From NCBI GenBank assembly GCA_017858295.1, contig JAFMBU010000101.1:1-6189 (forward strand): DNA of 6,189 bases. Direction: 5' to 3'. Under the pieces are notes generated by a model. That model was not told the origin of the DNA, made no database searches, and saw only the letters and a program-made list of their open reading frames with translations. The stretch comes from Porticoccaceae bacterium. Lineage in GTDB: Bacteria; Pseudomonadota; Gammaproteobacteria; Pseudomonadales; Porticoccaceae. Shown one piece after another: positions 1-6,159 of the stretch (within the stretch, counting starts at the first letter, position 1; every line of letters begins with the position of its first letter). The position numbers and the translations under genes are program-made.

Positions 1-468
1 CAATCTGAACAGGCGGGCATGATCAAACACGGCTCGAAGATGATTCAGGCGGTGCGCAATGTGGATATACCGCGCATCACCTTTATGACCGGTGCCAGCT
101 TTGGTGCCGGCAACTACGGCATGTGCGGCCGCGGCTATGACCCAGACTTCCTCTATACCTTCCCCAATGCTCGCATGGGCGTGATGGGCGGTGAACAGGC
201 CGCCAAAACCATGTCTATGGTGGCCCGGGGCAAGGCTGCGGCCATGGGTGTGGAGCCGGACGAAGAGCAGCTGGCCCAGCAAGAGCAGATGATGGCCCAT
301 ATCTTCGATTCCCAGTCCGATGCCTTCTACACCTCTGGTCATATGATGGATGACGGCATGATCGACCCAAGGAATATGCGCAGCACTCTGGGCATGTTGC
401 TGGAGACGGTTCGGGAAGGGCGCAATCGCTCCCTGCGACCCAATAGTTTCGGTGTGGCGCGGCTCTAG
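1..468 (+). CDS. atuC: Acyl-CoA carboxylase beta (carboxyltransferase) subunit, geranyl-CoA/methylcrotonyl-CoA type; 5' end outside window
   Basis: This is the last 155 codons of a carboxyltransferase subunit. The reading frame is open from base 1, so the gene begins upstream and the internal ATG at 19 is not its start. The subunit transfers the carboxyl group from carboxybiotin on the alpha subunit to the gamma carbon of a 3-methyl-2-enoyl-CoA. The visible part is the C-terminal crotonase-like half: SEQAG near the start, the glycine-rich SFGAGNYGMCGR segment (bases about 91-132) expected to help form the acyl-CoA/oxyanion site, then NARMGVMGGEQAA and DDGMIDPRNMR, all family hallmarks. It ends in FGVARL, like the FG(V/I)xRM tail of relatives. 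The hydratase and alpha subunit follow directly, so it should pair with the latter. The name atuC (geranyl-CoA carboxylase) rests mainly on the AtuE-like neighbour. The N-terminal half, which would help separate geranyl-CoA from methylcrotonyl-CoA enzymes, is missing. liuB is the alternative. Confidence 0.8.
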   Translation, partial: QSEQAGMIKHGSKMIQAVRNVDIPRITFMTGASFGAGNYGMCGRGYDPDFLYTFPNARMGVMGGEQAAKTMSMVARGKAAAMGVEPDEEQLAQQEQMMAHIFDSQSDAFYTSGHMMDDGMIDPRNMRSTLGMLLETVREGRNRSLRPNSFGVARL

Positions 469-501
469 CGGCAGTTAAAAAAATAATAAAAAGAGGTAAG
501 C
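469..501 (+). promoter_or_regulatory. A-rich intergenic leader with ribosome binding site before the hydratase gene
   Basis: This 33-base gap between carboxylase beta and hydratase is almost all A/T after its first few bases and ends in AGAGG (492-496), five bases from the ATG. No hairpin with a T-tract is seen, so transcription should continue across. The A-rich stretch could favour ribosome loading. Confidence 0.5.
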
Positions 502-1329
502 ATGGGCGATCTGTCTAAATTCCAACTTCCTGAGACTCAATCATTAATCCTTGAGCGCCAAGGTTCAGTGCTAAAAATCTGGCTTAACCGACCACAGGCG
601 AAAAACGCGCTCTCCGAGGAAATGACTGACGAGCTCCATCTGGTTCTCGACGCTGTTCGCGACGATCGCTCTATTCGCACTCTTGTCCTGCGAGGCAAAG
701 GCGGGGTGTTCTGTGCCGGCGGTGATATCAAAGGCTTTAAGTCGGATATGCAGGCCGTTAGTGCCGAGCAGGTGGCAAAGAACAATCGCAGCTTTGGCGA
801 TCTCATGATCAAGATAAATGAACAGCCTCAAGTGATGATTATGCTGGTTGAGGGCGCGGCCATTGGCGGCGGTCTAGGTCTCGCCTGTGTGGCTGATGTC
901 ACGCTGGTCACCGCCGATGCAAGGTTTCGGCTCAGCGAAACCAGTCTCGGGATTCCTCCTGCACAGATCGCGCCCTTTGTCAGGGAACGTGTGGGCCTGA
1001 CTCAGGCGCGGCGACTAATGCTCACAGGTGCGCGCTTTCAGGGGGAGGAGGCTGTGCGCCTCGGTATCGGCCATCAAGTAGCCATGGATGCCGACGATCT
1101 TGAGGCCCAGTGTGAAGTGATTTTGGGCCATATCAATGCCTGCGCTCCTGGCGCCAATGCAGTGACCAAGGGCATTCTTTTTGAAAGCCTGCGCCGACCC
1201 CGCGCCGAGGCTCTGGACTTTGCCTCTCAGGGCTTTGCCCAGTGCATGCTCAGCCCTGAAGGACTCGAGGGTATCGCCGCCTTTGTGGAAAAGCGTAAGC
1301 CCTCCTGGGCTGACCAAACTAACGATTAA
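502..1329 (+). CDS. atuE: Enoyl-CoA hydratase/isomerase family protein, probable isohexenylglutaconyl-CoA hydratase
   Basis: A 275-residue crotonase-superfamily protein. If AtuE, it hydrates isohexenylglutaconyl-CoA to 3-hydroxy-3-isohexenylglutaryl-CoA in cytosolic acyclic-terpene breakdown. Visible motifs: LNRPQAKNALS (residues 28-38), the CoA-binding and oxyanion segment FCAGGDIKGF (70-79), VEGAAIGGGLGLA (116-128) and LSETSLGIPPAQIAPFV (144-160). From memory, Pseudomonas AtuE carries nearly the same stretch around ETSLGI and the RIGLTQARRLALT-like segment that follows, plus a similar C-terminus (here FVEKRKPSWA, 261-270); LiuC diverges in these places. Of the two crotonase catalytic glutamates, the second is kept (E146) and the first position is Gly (G126). 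The start is supported by AGAGG at 492-496, five bases upstream, in an A-rich leader. Position between carboxylase beta and alpha genes matches both atu and liu clusters. Crotonase fold is near certain; AtuE versus LiuC or another branched-chain hydratase is a moderate call. Confidence 0.82.
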   Translation: MGDLSKFQLPETQSLILERQGSVLKIWLNRPQAKNALSEEMTDELHLVLDAVRDDRSIRTLVLRGKGGVFCAGGDIKGFKSDMQAVSAEQVAKNNRSFGDLMIKINEQPQVMIMLVEGAAIGGGLGLACVADVTLVTADARFRLSETSLGIPPAQIAPFVRERVGLTQARRLMLTGARFQGEEAVRLGIGHQVAMDADDLEAQCEVILGHINACAPGANAVTKGILFESLRRPRAEALDFASQGFAQCMLSPEGLEGIAAFVEKRKPSWADQTND

Positions 1330-1352
1330 TGAGTTGGGAAATAGCTCTATGA
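1329..1352 (+). other. Seven-codon micro-ORF bridging hydratase stop and carboxylase alpha start
   Basis: The hydratase stop TAA runs into ATG (TAATG, ATG at 1329-1331). That ATG opens a frame encoding MSWEIAL, which stops at TGA 1350-1352 and overlaps the carboxylase alpha start as ATGA (1349-1352). No good ribosome site precedes it. The arrangement would suit stop-and-reinitiate coupling between the two genes, but a frame this short can arise by chance. Confidence 0.25.
1336..1351 (+). promoter_or_regulatory. Ribosome binding site and start codon that fix the carboxylase alpha start
   Basis: GGGA at 1336-1339 lies nine bases before the ATG at 1349-1351, in the 19-base gap after the hydratase stop. 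It is a modest Shine-Dalgarno match. With the conserved biotin carboxylase N-terminus beginning right there, it supports 1349 over the in-frame upstream ATG at 1181, whose extra 56 residues show no family similarity. Confidence 0.6.
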
Positions 1353-3370
1353 AGCGCTTTAACAGTATTTTAATTGCCAACCGCGGCGAGATTGCCTGTC
1401 GGGTTATTCGCACCGCCAAACAACTGGGTTACAGAACCATTGCGGTCTATTCCGACGCCGATGCGGCTGCACCCCATGTGCAGTTGGCGGATGAGGCGGT
1501 AGGTATTGGTCCTGGGCCGGTGGGGGAATCCTACCTATTGCCTGAACGGATTCTTGAGGCTGCTGTCCATAGCGGCGCTGAAGCCATTCATCCCGGTTAT
1601 GGTTTCCTCAGTGAAAATGCTGCCTTTGCCGCAGCAGTTGAAGATGCAGGGCTGGTGTTTATTGGTCCCAGCGCTGAAGCCATTGAGGTGATGGGCAATA
1701 AGGCCGAGTCGAAGCGGCGCATGATTGCTGCAGGCGTACCCTGTGTGCCTGGCTACGAAGGCCATGATCAAGGGGATAAAACGCTTATAGCCGAAGGCGC
1801 GAAAATTCCACTGCCCCTGATGGTCAAGGCGGCTGCTGGTGGCGGTGGTCGCGGTATGCGACTAGTTGATGATCAGGCTGATCTGGGCAATGCGATTAAG
1901 TTGGCGCGAGCCGAAGCCGAGAGCGCCTTTGGCTCCGGTGAGTTGATTCTTGAGCAAGCCATTATTAAACCTCGCCATGTGGAGATTCAGGTATTTGCCG
2001 ATAGTTTCGGCAACACAGTCCATCTTGGAGAGCGGGACTGCTCCGTGCAGCGTCGTCACCAGAAGGTAATAGAAGAGGCCCCATGCCCAATTATGACCCC
2101 GGAGCTGCGAGAGCAGATGGGTCAGTCGGCGATTGATGCGGCTAAATCCGTGAGCTATCGCGGTGCCGGCACGGTTGAATTCTTGCTCGACAACAGTGGC
2201 AGGTTTTACTTTCTCGAGATGAACACAAGGTTGCAGGTTGAGCATCCGGTGACTGAATTGATCACCGGTCTGGATTTGGTGGCACTGCAGATTGCTGTTG
2301 CCCAAGGTGAAGCGCTGGGATTAGAGCAGGCTGATATTCAACTTGAGGGTCATGCCATAGAGGTGCGGCTCTATACCGAAGATCCCAGTCAGGACTTTTT
2401 ACCCGCCTCAGGGCCCGTGGAATTATGGCAGCCGGCCACTGGTGTGGGAGTGCGAATCGACAGCGGTATCTGCACAGGCCAGGGGATCTCGCCATTTTAC
2501 GATCCCATGGTGGCCAAGGTGATTGGCTATGGCCCGACCCGGGAAGTGGCGCGTCTGCGACTGATCGCCGCGCTTCGGGAGACGGTGTTATTTGGAACTC
2601 CAAATAACATTAGGTTTCTTATACAGTGCCTTGAAAATCAACAGTTTATTGATGGGTTTTCTACCACCGCATTTATTGCTGAAGAGTTTTCTGAAGCGGA
2701 TCTGGGCAACCCATTACCGCAGTTTGCCGACGCTGCAGTGGCGGCGGTTTTGGAACTGCGCCTGGAACATAATCAGCTTTTTGAACGGGCCCTAGGCGTT
2801 AGCCATAACCTAAAAGACTGGACCAGTGCCAGCCCATTGGTGTCGCGCAAGCAGTATCAGTTTGATCAGTTGATCCACGATCTCTCAGTTTCCCCTCAGG
2901 GCGATGGCAGCTATCTGGTGAGCAGTATGGATACTGGCGAGTCGCGGAGTCTTGTGGTCACGCTGTCTGGGTTAAAAGATACTAGGGCCGAGCTGCTGGT
3001 GGATGGCAAAGCCATTACGGCAACTTATAGCTCGCCGGTAAAGGGGCAGCTGTATTGCTCGATTCAAGGTCGCAGCGCCCTGTTTAAAGATCTGATTATT
3101 CTCGACGGCCTGGTTGATGAGGCGGTAGGCGGCGGTCGTGTAATCGCGCCCATGCACGGGTTGTTGCTGGATGTGCTGGTTGCCCCTGGCGATCAGGTGG
3201 TTGCAGGGCAGGTACTGGCGGTGCTGGAAGCGATGAAAATGCACTATGAAATTAGCGCTGAGATCGACGGTACTGTTATGGATGTCAGTGCGGTTACCGG
3301 TAATCAGGTGGCCACGGATGATCTGCTTATGGAGATTGCAGCCCTTGAATCTGAAGATAGCGAAAGTTAA
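1349..3370 (+). CDS. atuF: Biotin-dependent acyl-CoA carboxylase alpha subunit (biotin carboxylase + biotin carrier), probable geranyl-CoA carboxylase alpha
   Basis: A 673-residue protein, the usual size for MCC/GCC alpha subunits. It carboxylates its own biotin using ATP and bicarbonate and passes the carboxyl group to the beta subunit. Domains in order: biotin carboxylase N-terminal domain (ANRGEIACRVIRTAK, 10-24; EAIHPGYGFLSEN, 78-90); ATP-grasp with glycine loop GGGGRGM (164-170), RRHQKVIEEAP (235-245) and EMNTRLQVEHPVTE (290-303); biotin carboxylase C-terminal domain (about 335-445); a variable middle region (about 450-590) that should include the alpha-beta contact (BT) domain; and the biotinyl domain APMHG (600-604) to LEAMKM (626-631), with K630 as biotinylated lysine. 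The frame stays open upstream to an ATG at 1181, but that would overlap the hydratase by about 150 bases. The ATG at 1349, after TTGGGA, gives the normal MKRFNSILIANRGE start. A short acidic tail ends it. Substrate class (geranyl versus methylcrotonyl) is inferred from the neighbour; liuD is the alternative. Confidence 0.9.
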   Translation: MKRFNSILIANRGEIACRVIRTAKQLGYRTIAVYSDADAAAPHVQLADEAVGIGPGPVGESYLLPERILEAAVHSGAEAIHPGYGFLSENAAFAAAVEDAGLVFIGPSAEAIEVMGNKAESKRRMIAAGVPCVPGYEGHDQGDKTLIAEGAKIPLPLMVKAAAGGGGRGMRLVDDQADLGNAIKLARAEAESAFGSGELILEQAIIKPRHVEIQVFADSFGNTVHLGERDCSVQRRHQKVIEEAPCPIMTPELREQMGQSAIDAAKSVSYRGAGTVEFLLDNSGRFYFLEMNTRLQVEHPVTELITGLDLVALQIAVAQGEALGLEQADIQLEGHAIEVRLYTEDPSQDFLPASGPVELWQPATGVGVRIDSGICTGQGISPFYDPMVAKVIGYGPTREVARLRLIAALRETVLFGTPNNIRFLIQCLENQQFIDGFSTTAFIAEEFSEADLGNPLPQFADAAVAAVLELRLEHNQLFERALGVSHNLKDWTSASPLVSRKQYQFDQLIHDLSVSPQGDGSYLVSSMDTGESRSLVVTLSGLKDTRAELLVDGKAITATYSSPVKGQLYCSIQGRSALFKDLIILDGLVDEAVGGGRVIAPMHGLLLDVLVAPGDQVVAGQVLAVLEAMKMHYEISAEIDGTVMDVSAVTGNQVATDDLLMEIAALESEDSES

Positions 3371-3406
3371 TAAAACAACAAAAAAACAATAAAATGAGGC
3401 AGCCTT
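3371..3406 (+). promoter_or_regulatory. A-rich intergenic leader with ribosome binding site before the GST gene
   Basis: The 36-base gap begins with a second in-frame-adjacent TAA (TAATAA across the carboxylase alpha stop), is strongly A-rich, and ends in GAGG (3396-3399), seven bases before the ATG. No terminator hairpin is visible. It resembles the leader before the hydratase in composition and layout. Confidence 0.5.
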
Positions 3407-4066
3407 ATGGCACTTAAACTCTGGCACTGCGCCGGTTCTCGTTCAATTCGCCCACTCTGGACTCTACTGGAGATGGGGCTCGACGTTGAGCTTGAGACCA
3501 TGTTGTTTCCACCGCGCTTTGCGCACCCTGGTTATACCGAGCTCAACCCCATTGGTACTGTGCCGTTTTTCACCGATAGCAGTGATCCCGCTAATCTCGT
3601 CAGCATGACCGAATCCACCGCTATTAGTCAGTATCTGGCGGATAAATACGGTCCCACGGATCTGGCGGTACTGCCCAGTGAGCCAGCCTATGGTGACTAC
3701 CTCAATTGGCTGCACCGCAGCGATGCGACCCTGACCTTCCCCCAGACATTGGTGCTGCGCTATACGGTTCTAGAGCCTGAAGCCACGCGTCTACCGAAAG
3801 TTGCTGAGGACTATACCAAGTGGTTCTTCTCGCGCCTGCGCTCGGTTGAATTGGCGCTCTCTGATGGCCGTGAATTTCTCTGTGCTGAGCGTTTCACTCT
3901 GGCAGATATCGCGGTGGGCTTTGCCCTGCATTTTGCCGAGCTATTGAGTCTTAAGGGCGGCTTTAAACCCCATACCTTGGCTTACTTCGAGCGCCTTAAG
4001 CAGCGCCCCAGTTTCCAGCAAGCGATCGCTAACAATGGTTCACAAAATATCTTGGAAGGCGTTTAA
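3407..4066 (+). CDS. Glutathione S-transferase family protein
   Basis: A 219-residue two-domain cytosolic GST. The N-terminal thioredoxin-fold domain (about 1-85) has LWHCAGSRSIRPLW (5-18), where S11 (or C8) lies where the glutathione-activating residue is expected; the cis-proline motif GTVPFF (50-55); and MTESTAISQYLADKYG (67-82), where E69-S70 should bind the gamma-glutamyl group. The helical C-terminal domain (about 95-210) includes a WLHRSDATLTFPQTLVLRY stretch (101-119) that I associate with a proteobacterial GST subgroup of unassigned function, and the conserved FTLADIAVGFALH (163-175) with its N-capping Thr/Asp. Start ATG is preceded by GAGG at 3396-3399, seven bases upstream. It sits 36 bases after the carboxylase alpha gene and 2 bases before the reductase gene, so it is probably co-transcribed. 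A role in coping with reactive unsaturated aldehydes (for example citral, formed from geraniol) or Michael acceptors is a guess from context; substrate and class cannot be read from the sequence. Confidence 0.88.
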   Translation: MALKLWHCAGSRSIRPLWTLLEMGLDVELETMLFPPRFAHPGYTELNPIGTVPFFTDSSDPANLVSMTESTAISQYLADKYGPTDLAVLPSEPAYGDYLNWLHRSDATLTFPQTLVLRYTVLEPEATRLPKVAEDYTKWFFSRLRSVELALSDGREFLCAERFTLADIAVGFALHFAELLSLKGGFKPHTLAYFERLKQRPSFQQAIANNGSQNILEGV

Positions 4067-4071
4067 CCATG
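4054..4071 (+). promoter_or_regulatory. Ribosome binding site for the FadH-like gene, embedded in the GST gene
   Basis: GGAAGG at 4054-4059 lies nine bases before the ATG at 4069 and falls within the last GST codons. The GST stop (TAA, 4064-4066) is only two bases before the start. The two proteins are therefore probably translationally coupled. Confidence 0.7.
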
Positions 4072-6102
4072 GCCCTTCATCGAAAATACCCAAAGCTGTT
4101 CTCACCTTTGGATCTGGGTTTTACCCAGCTTAAGAACCGAGCCTTGATGGGTTCCATGCACACCGCCTTAGAAGAAGTGGAAGGGGGTTTCGAACGTCTG
4201 GCCGCCTACTTTGCCGAGCGTGCCCGGGGTGGCGTTGGCATGATGATCACTGGGGGTATTAGCCCCAATGAAGAGGGCAGTATGGGTTCTCAGATGTCTA
4301 CCCCTGAGCATGCCGAGGGCCATCGTCAGGTCACCGCAGCGGTACACGCTGTGGATCCAGAGATCAAAATTTGCATGCAGATACTCCATGCCGGTCCCCT
4401 GGCCCACACACCGACCATGGTGGGTCCTTCAGCTGTGCCGTCGCGGCTTTCAAGGATGATACCAAATGAACTGGACGAAGCCGGTGTGCAGAAGCAAATT
4501 AACGATCATGTTAATTGCGCCAAGCTGGCTAAGCTGGCGGGATACGATGGGGTAGAAATTATTGGTTCCGCGGGTTATCTGCTAAGTACATTTTTGGTGG
4601 AGAAAACCAATCAGCGCCAAGATCAATGGGGCGGCAGTTATGAAAACCGTATGCGCTTTCCATTAGAGATTATGCGTCGCTGTCGTGCCGAGGTGGGTGA
4701 AAACTTTATTTTGATTTTTCGTATCGCGGCGATGGATATGTTGCAGGGTGGCATGTCCTGGGATGAGGTTGTGCTGTTGGCCAAGGAAATGGAAAAAGCC
4801 GGCGCGACAATTATTAGCACACACTTTACTTGGCACGAGTCTGCGGTTCCCACTATCGCCACCATGGTGCCTCGCGCTGCATTCTCTGGTGTCACTGGGC
4901 GCCTGCGCAAAGAGCTCAGCATACCGACCATTACCAGCAACCGGATCAATATGCCCGATGTGGCAGAGCAGGTTCTCGCTGATGGGGATGCAGATATAGT
5001 CTCTATGGCGCGACCCATGCTGGCGGATGCGGAGCTGGTATTAAAGGCTTTTGAAGGCCGTGAAGACGAAATTAATACCTGTATCGGCTGTAATCAGGCC
5101 TGTCTGGACCATGGTTTTGAAGGCAAGGAGATTAGTTGCCTGGTCAACCCGAGAGCGCTTAACGAAACCCGTTTAAACTATACGCCCACTGAGGCGCCAA
5201 AGAAGATTGCCGTAGTTGGTGCCGGTCCAGCTGGTCTGGCCTATGCCACTGTGGCATCTGAGCGCGGTCACTCGGTGACTCTGTTTGATGCGGGAGCTGA
5301 GATCGGCGGGCAGTTTAATCTGGCCAAGCAGATTCCCGGCAAAGAAGAATTTTATGAAACTCTGCGCTATTACCGCCGCATGATGGAGGTCAATAATGTG
5401 GATCTGCAGCTCAATCGCAAGGTCACAGCGGCTGAGTTAAAACTTGGTGGTTTTGACCATGTGGTAATCGCCACAGGCATAACTCCAAGGGTTCCTCAGC
5501 TTGAGGGCATAGATCATCCCAGCGTCGTCAGCTATGTAGATGTGCTGCGCGGTAATGTCGAAGTGGGCAAGCGTGTGGCTGTGATGGGCGCCGGGGGAAT
5601 TGGCTTTGATGTCTCGGAATTTATCACCCATGTGGGGGTTTCCGCGGCACTGGATAAAGAGGTCTTTGCCCGGGAGTGGGGCATTGATTTTAAAAACCAT
5701 CCCCGCGGTGGTGTCACAGGTGTCACCCCGCAGGTGGAAGAGTCTGGCCGGCAAGTCTATCTGATGCAGCGCAAGTCCACGCGAGTAGGGCGCGGCTTGG
5801 GTAAAACCACTGGATGGACCCACCGCATGTCACTGGACAAGCGTGGTGTGCAGATGATCAATGGTATCGACTACGAGAAAATTGATGATCAGGGTCTACA
5901 TGTCACAGTTGCCGGTGCGCCACAGCTATTTGAAGTGGATACGGTGATTGTCTGCGCCGGGCAGGTGCCTAAGCGGGATCTCTTCGATGAACTGAGTGAC
6001 AGTGATATTGCCACTAGCTTGATTGGCGGTGCCTTCGAGGCCTCGGAGTTGGATGCCAAGGCGGCTATTAAGCAGGCCAGTTATTTGGCAGCTGAAATTT
6101 AA
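4069..6102 (+). CDS. fadH: 2,4-dienoyl-CoA reductase (FadH)-type FMN/FAD/[4Fe-4S] oxidoreductase
   Basis: At 677 residues it is about the size of E. coli FadH (672), which reduces 2,4-dienoyl-CoA with NADPH through FAD, a 4Fe-4S cluster and FMN. Order: Old Yellow Enzyme TIM barrel (about 5-335) with MGSMHTALEE (27-36), QILHAG (104-109), R218, the GSAGYLL loop with Y170, and WHE with H256; the cluster cysteines C338, C341, C345 and C357 (CxxCx3Cx11C); a Rossmann motif VVGAGPAGLAYA (382-393); EIGGQFNLAKQIPGKEEFYETLRYYRRMME (411-440), very like E. coli; and a second dinucleotide motif VMGAGGIGFD (505-514) in the NAD(P)H domain. GLGKTTGWTHR (576-586) is also shared. Residues equivalent to E. coli Tyr166, Arg214 and His252 are kept, but the Glu164 position is A168 and the HAGPLA loop (107-112) differs from the HTGRYS I recall. 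Family membership is very firm; the substrate may not be that of housekeeping FadH. A GGAAGG site lies inside the upstream GST gene. Confidence 0.93.
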   Translation: MALHRKYPKLFSPLDLGFTQLKNRALMGSMHTALEEVEGGFERLAAYFAERARGGVGMMITGGISPNEEGSMGSQMSTPEHAEGHRQVTAAVHAVDPEIKICMQILHAGPLAHTPTMVGPSAVPSRLSRMIPNELDEAGVQKQINDHVNCAKLAKLAGYDGVEIIGSAGYLLSTFLVEKTNQRQDQWGGSYENRMRFPLEIMRRCRAEVGENFILIFRIAAMDMLQGGMSWDEVVLLAKEMEKAGATIISTHFTWHESAVPTIATMVPRAAFSGVTGRLRKELSIPTITSNRINMPDVAEQVLADGDADIVSMARPMLADAELVLKAFEGREDEINTCIGCNQACLDHGFEGKEISCLVNPRALNETRLNYTPTEAPKKIAVVGAGPAGLAYATVASERGHSVTLFDAGAEIGGQFNLAKQIPGKEEFYETLRYYRRMMEVNNVDLQLNRKVTAAELKLGGFDHVVIATGITPRVPQLEGIDHPSVVSYVDVLRGNVEVGKRVAVMGAGGIGFDVSEFITHVGVSAALDKEVFAREWGIDFKNHPRGGVTGVTPQVEESGRQVYLMQRKSTRVGRGLGKTTGWTHRMSLDKRGVQMINGIDYEKIDDQGLHVTVAGAPQLFEVDTVIVCAGQVPKRDLFDELSDSDIATSLIGGAFEASELDAKAAIKQASYLAAEI

Positions 6103-6159
6103 ACTGCATTGACAGGCGCGGCGTATAGATCATTAACATCGAATTAGTCGATTGCAGTT
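6102..6159. repeat. Inverted repeat AACTGCA / TGCAGTT with a small inner hairpin
   Basis: AACTGCA (6102-6108) overlaps the last base of the FadH-like stop codon and is exactly complementary to TGCAGTT (6153-6159), 44 bases apart. Inside lies ATCGA-ATTAG-TCGAT (6138-6152), a five-base stem with a five-base loop, directly against the right arm. It could be an RNA hairpin or a dyad protein site. Stems are short, so chance is possible. Confidence 0.35.

Noticed and set aside
1181..1348. A 56-codon N-terminal extension of the carboxylase alpha subunit in the same open frame
   Set aside because: It overlaps the hydratase coding region almost entirely, has no family similarity, and the conserved biotin carboxylase start falls at 1349.
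1862..2305. A 147-codon open frame on the - strand
   Set aside because: It is antisense to the conserved ATP-grasp region and its composition looks like a reverse-frame artefact.
3371..3406. Intrinsic terminator between the carboxylase alpha and GST genes
   Set aside because: The stretch is A-rich on the + strand, with no stem-loop or T-run, so it does not look like a terminator.
2972..3427. A long open frame (151 codons) on the - strand
   Set aside because: It lies opposite the strongly supported biotinyl domain of the carboxylase alpha gene and shows no recognisable motif; it is a shadow frame.
5437..5823. A 128-codon open frame on the - strand
   Set aside because: It is opposite the well-conserved FadH C-terminal domain, with no motif or convincing ribosome site.
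6124..6129. TATAGA as the -10 box for the TTGACA at 6109
   Set aside because: The spacer would be only nine bases, far shorter than the 16-18 usual for sigma-70 promoters.
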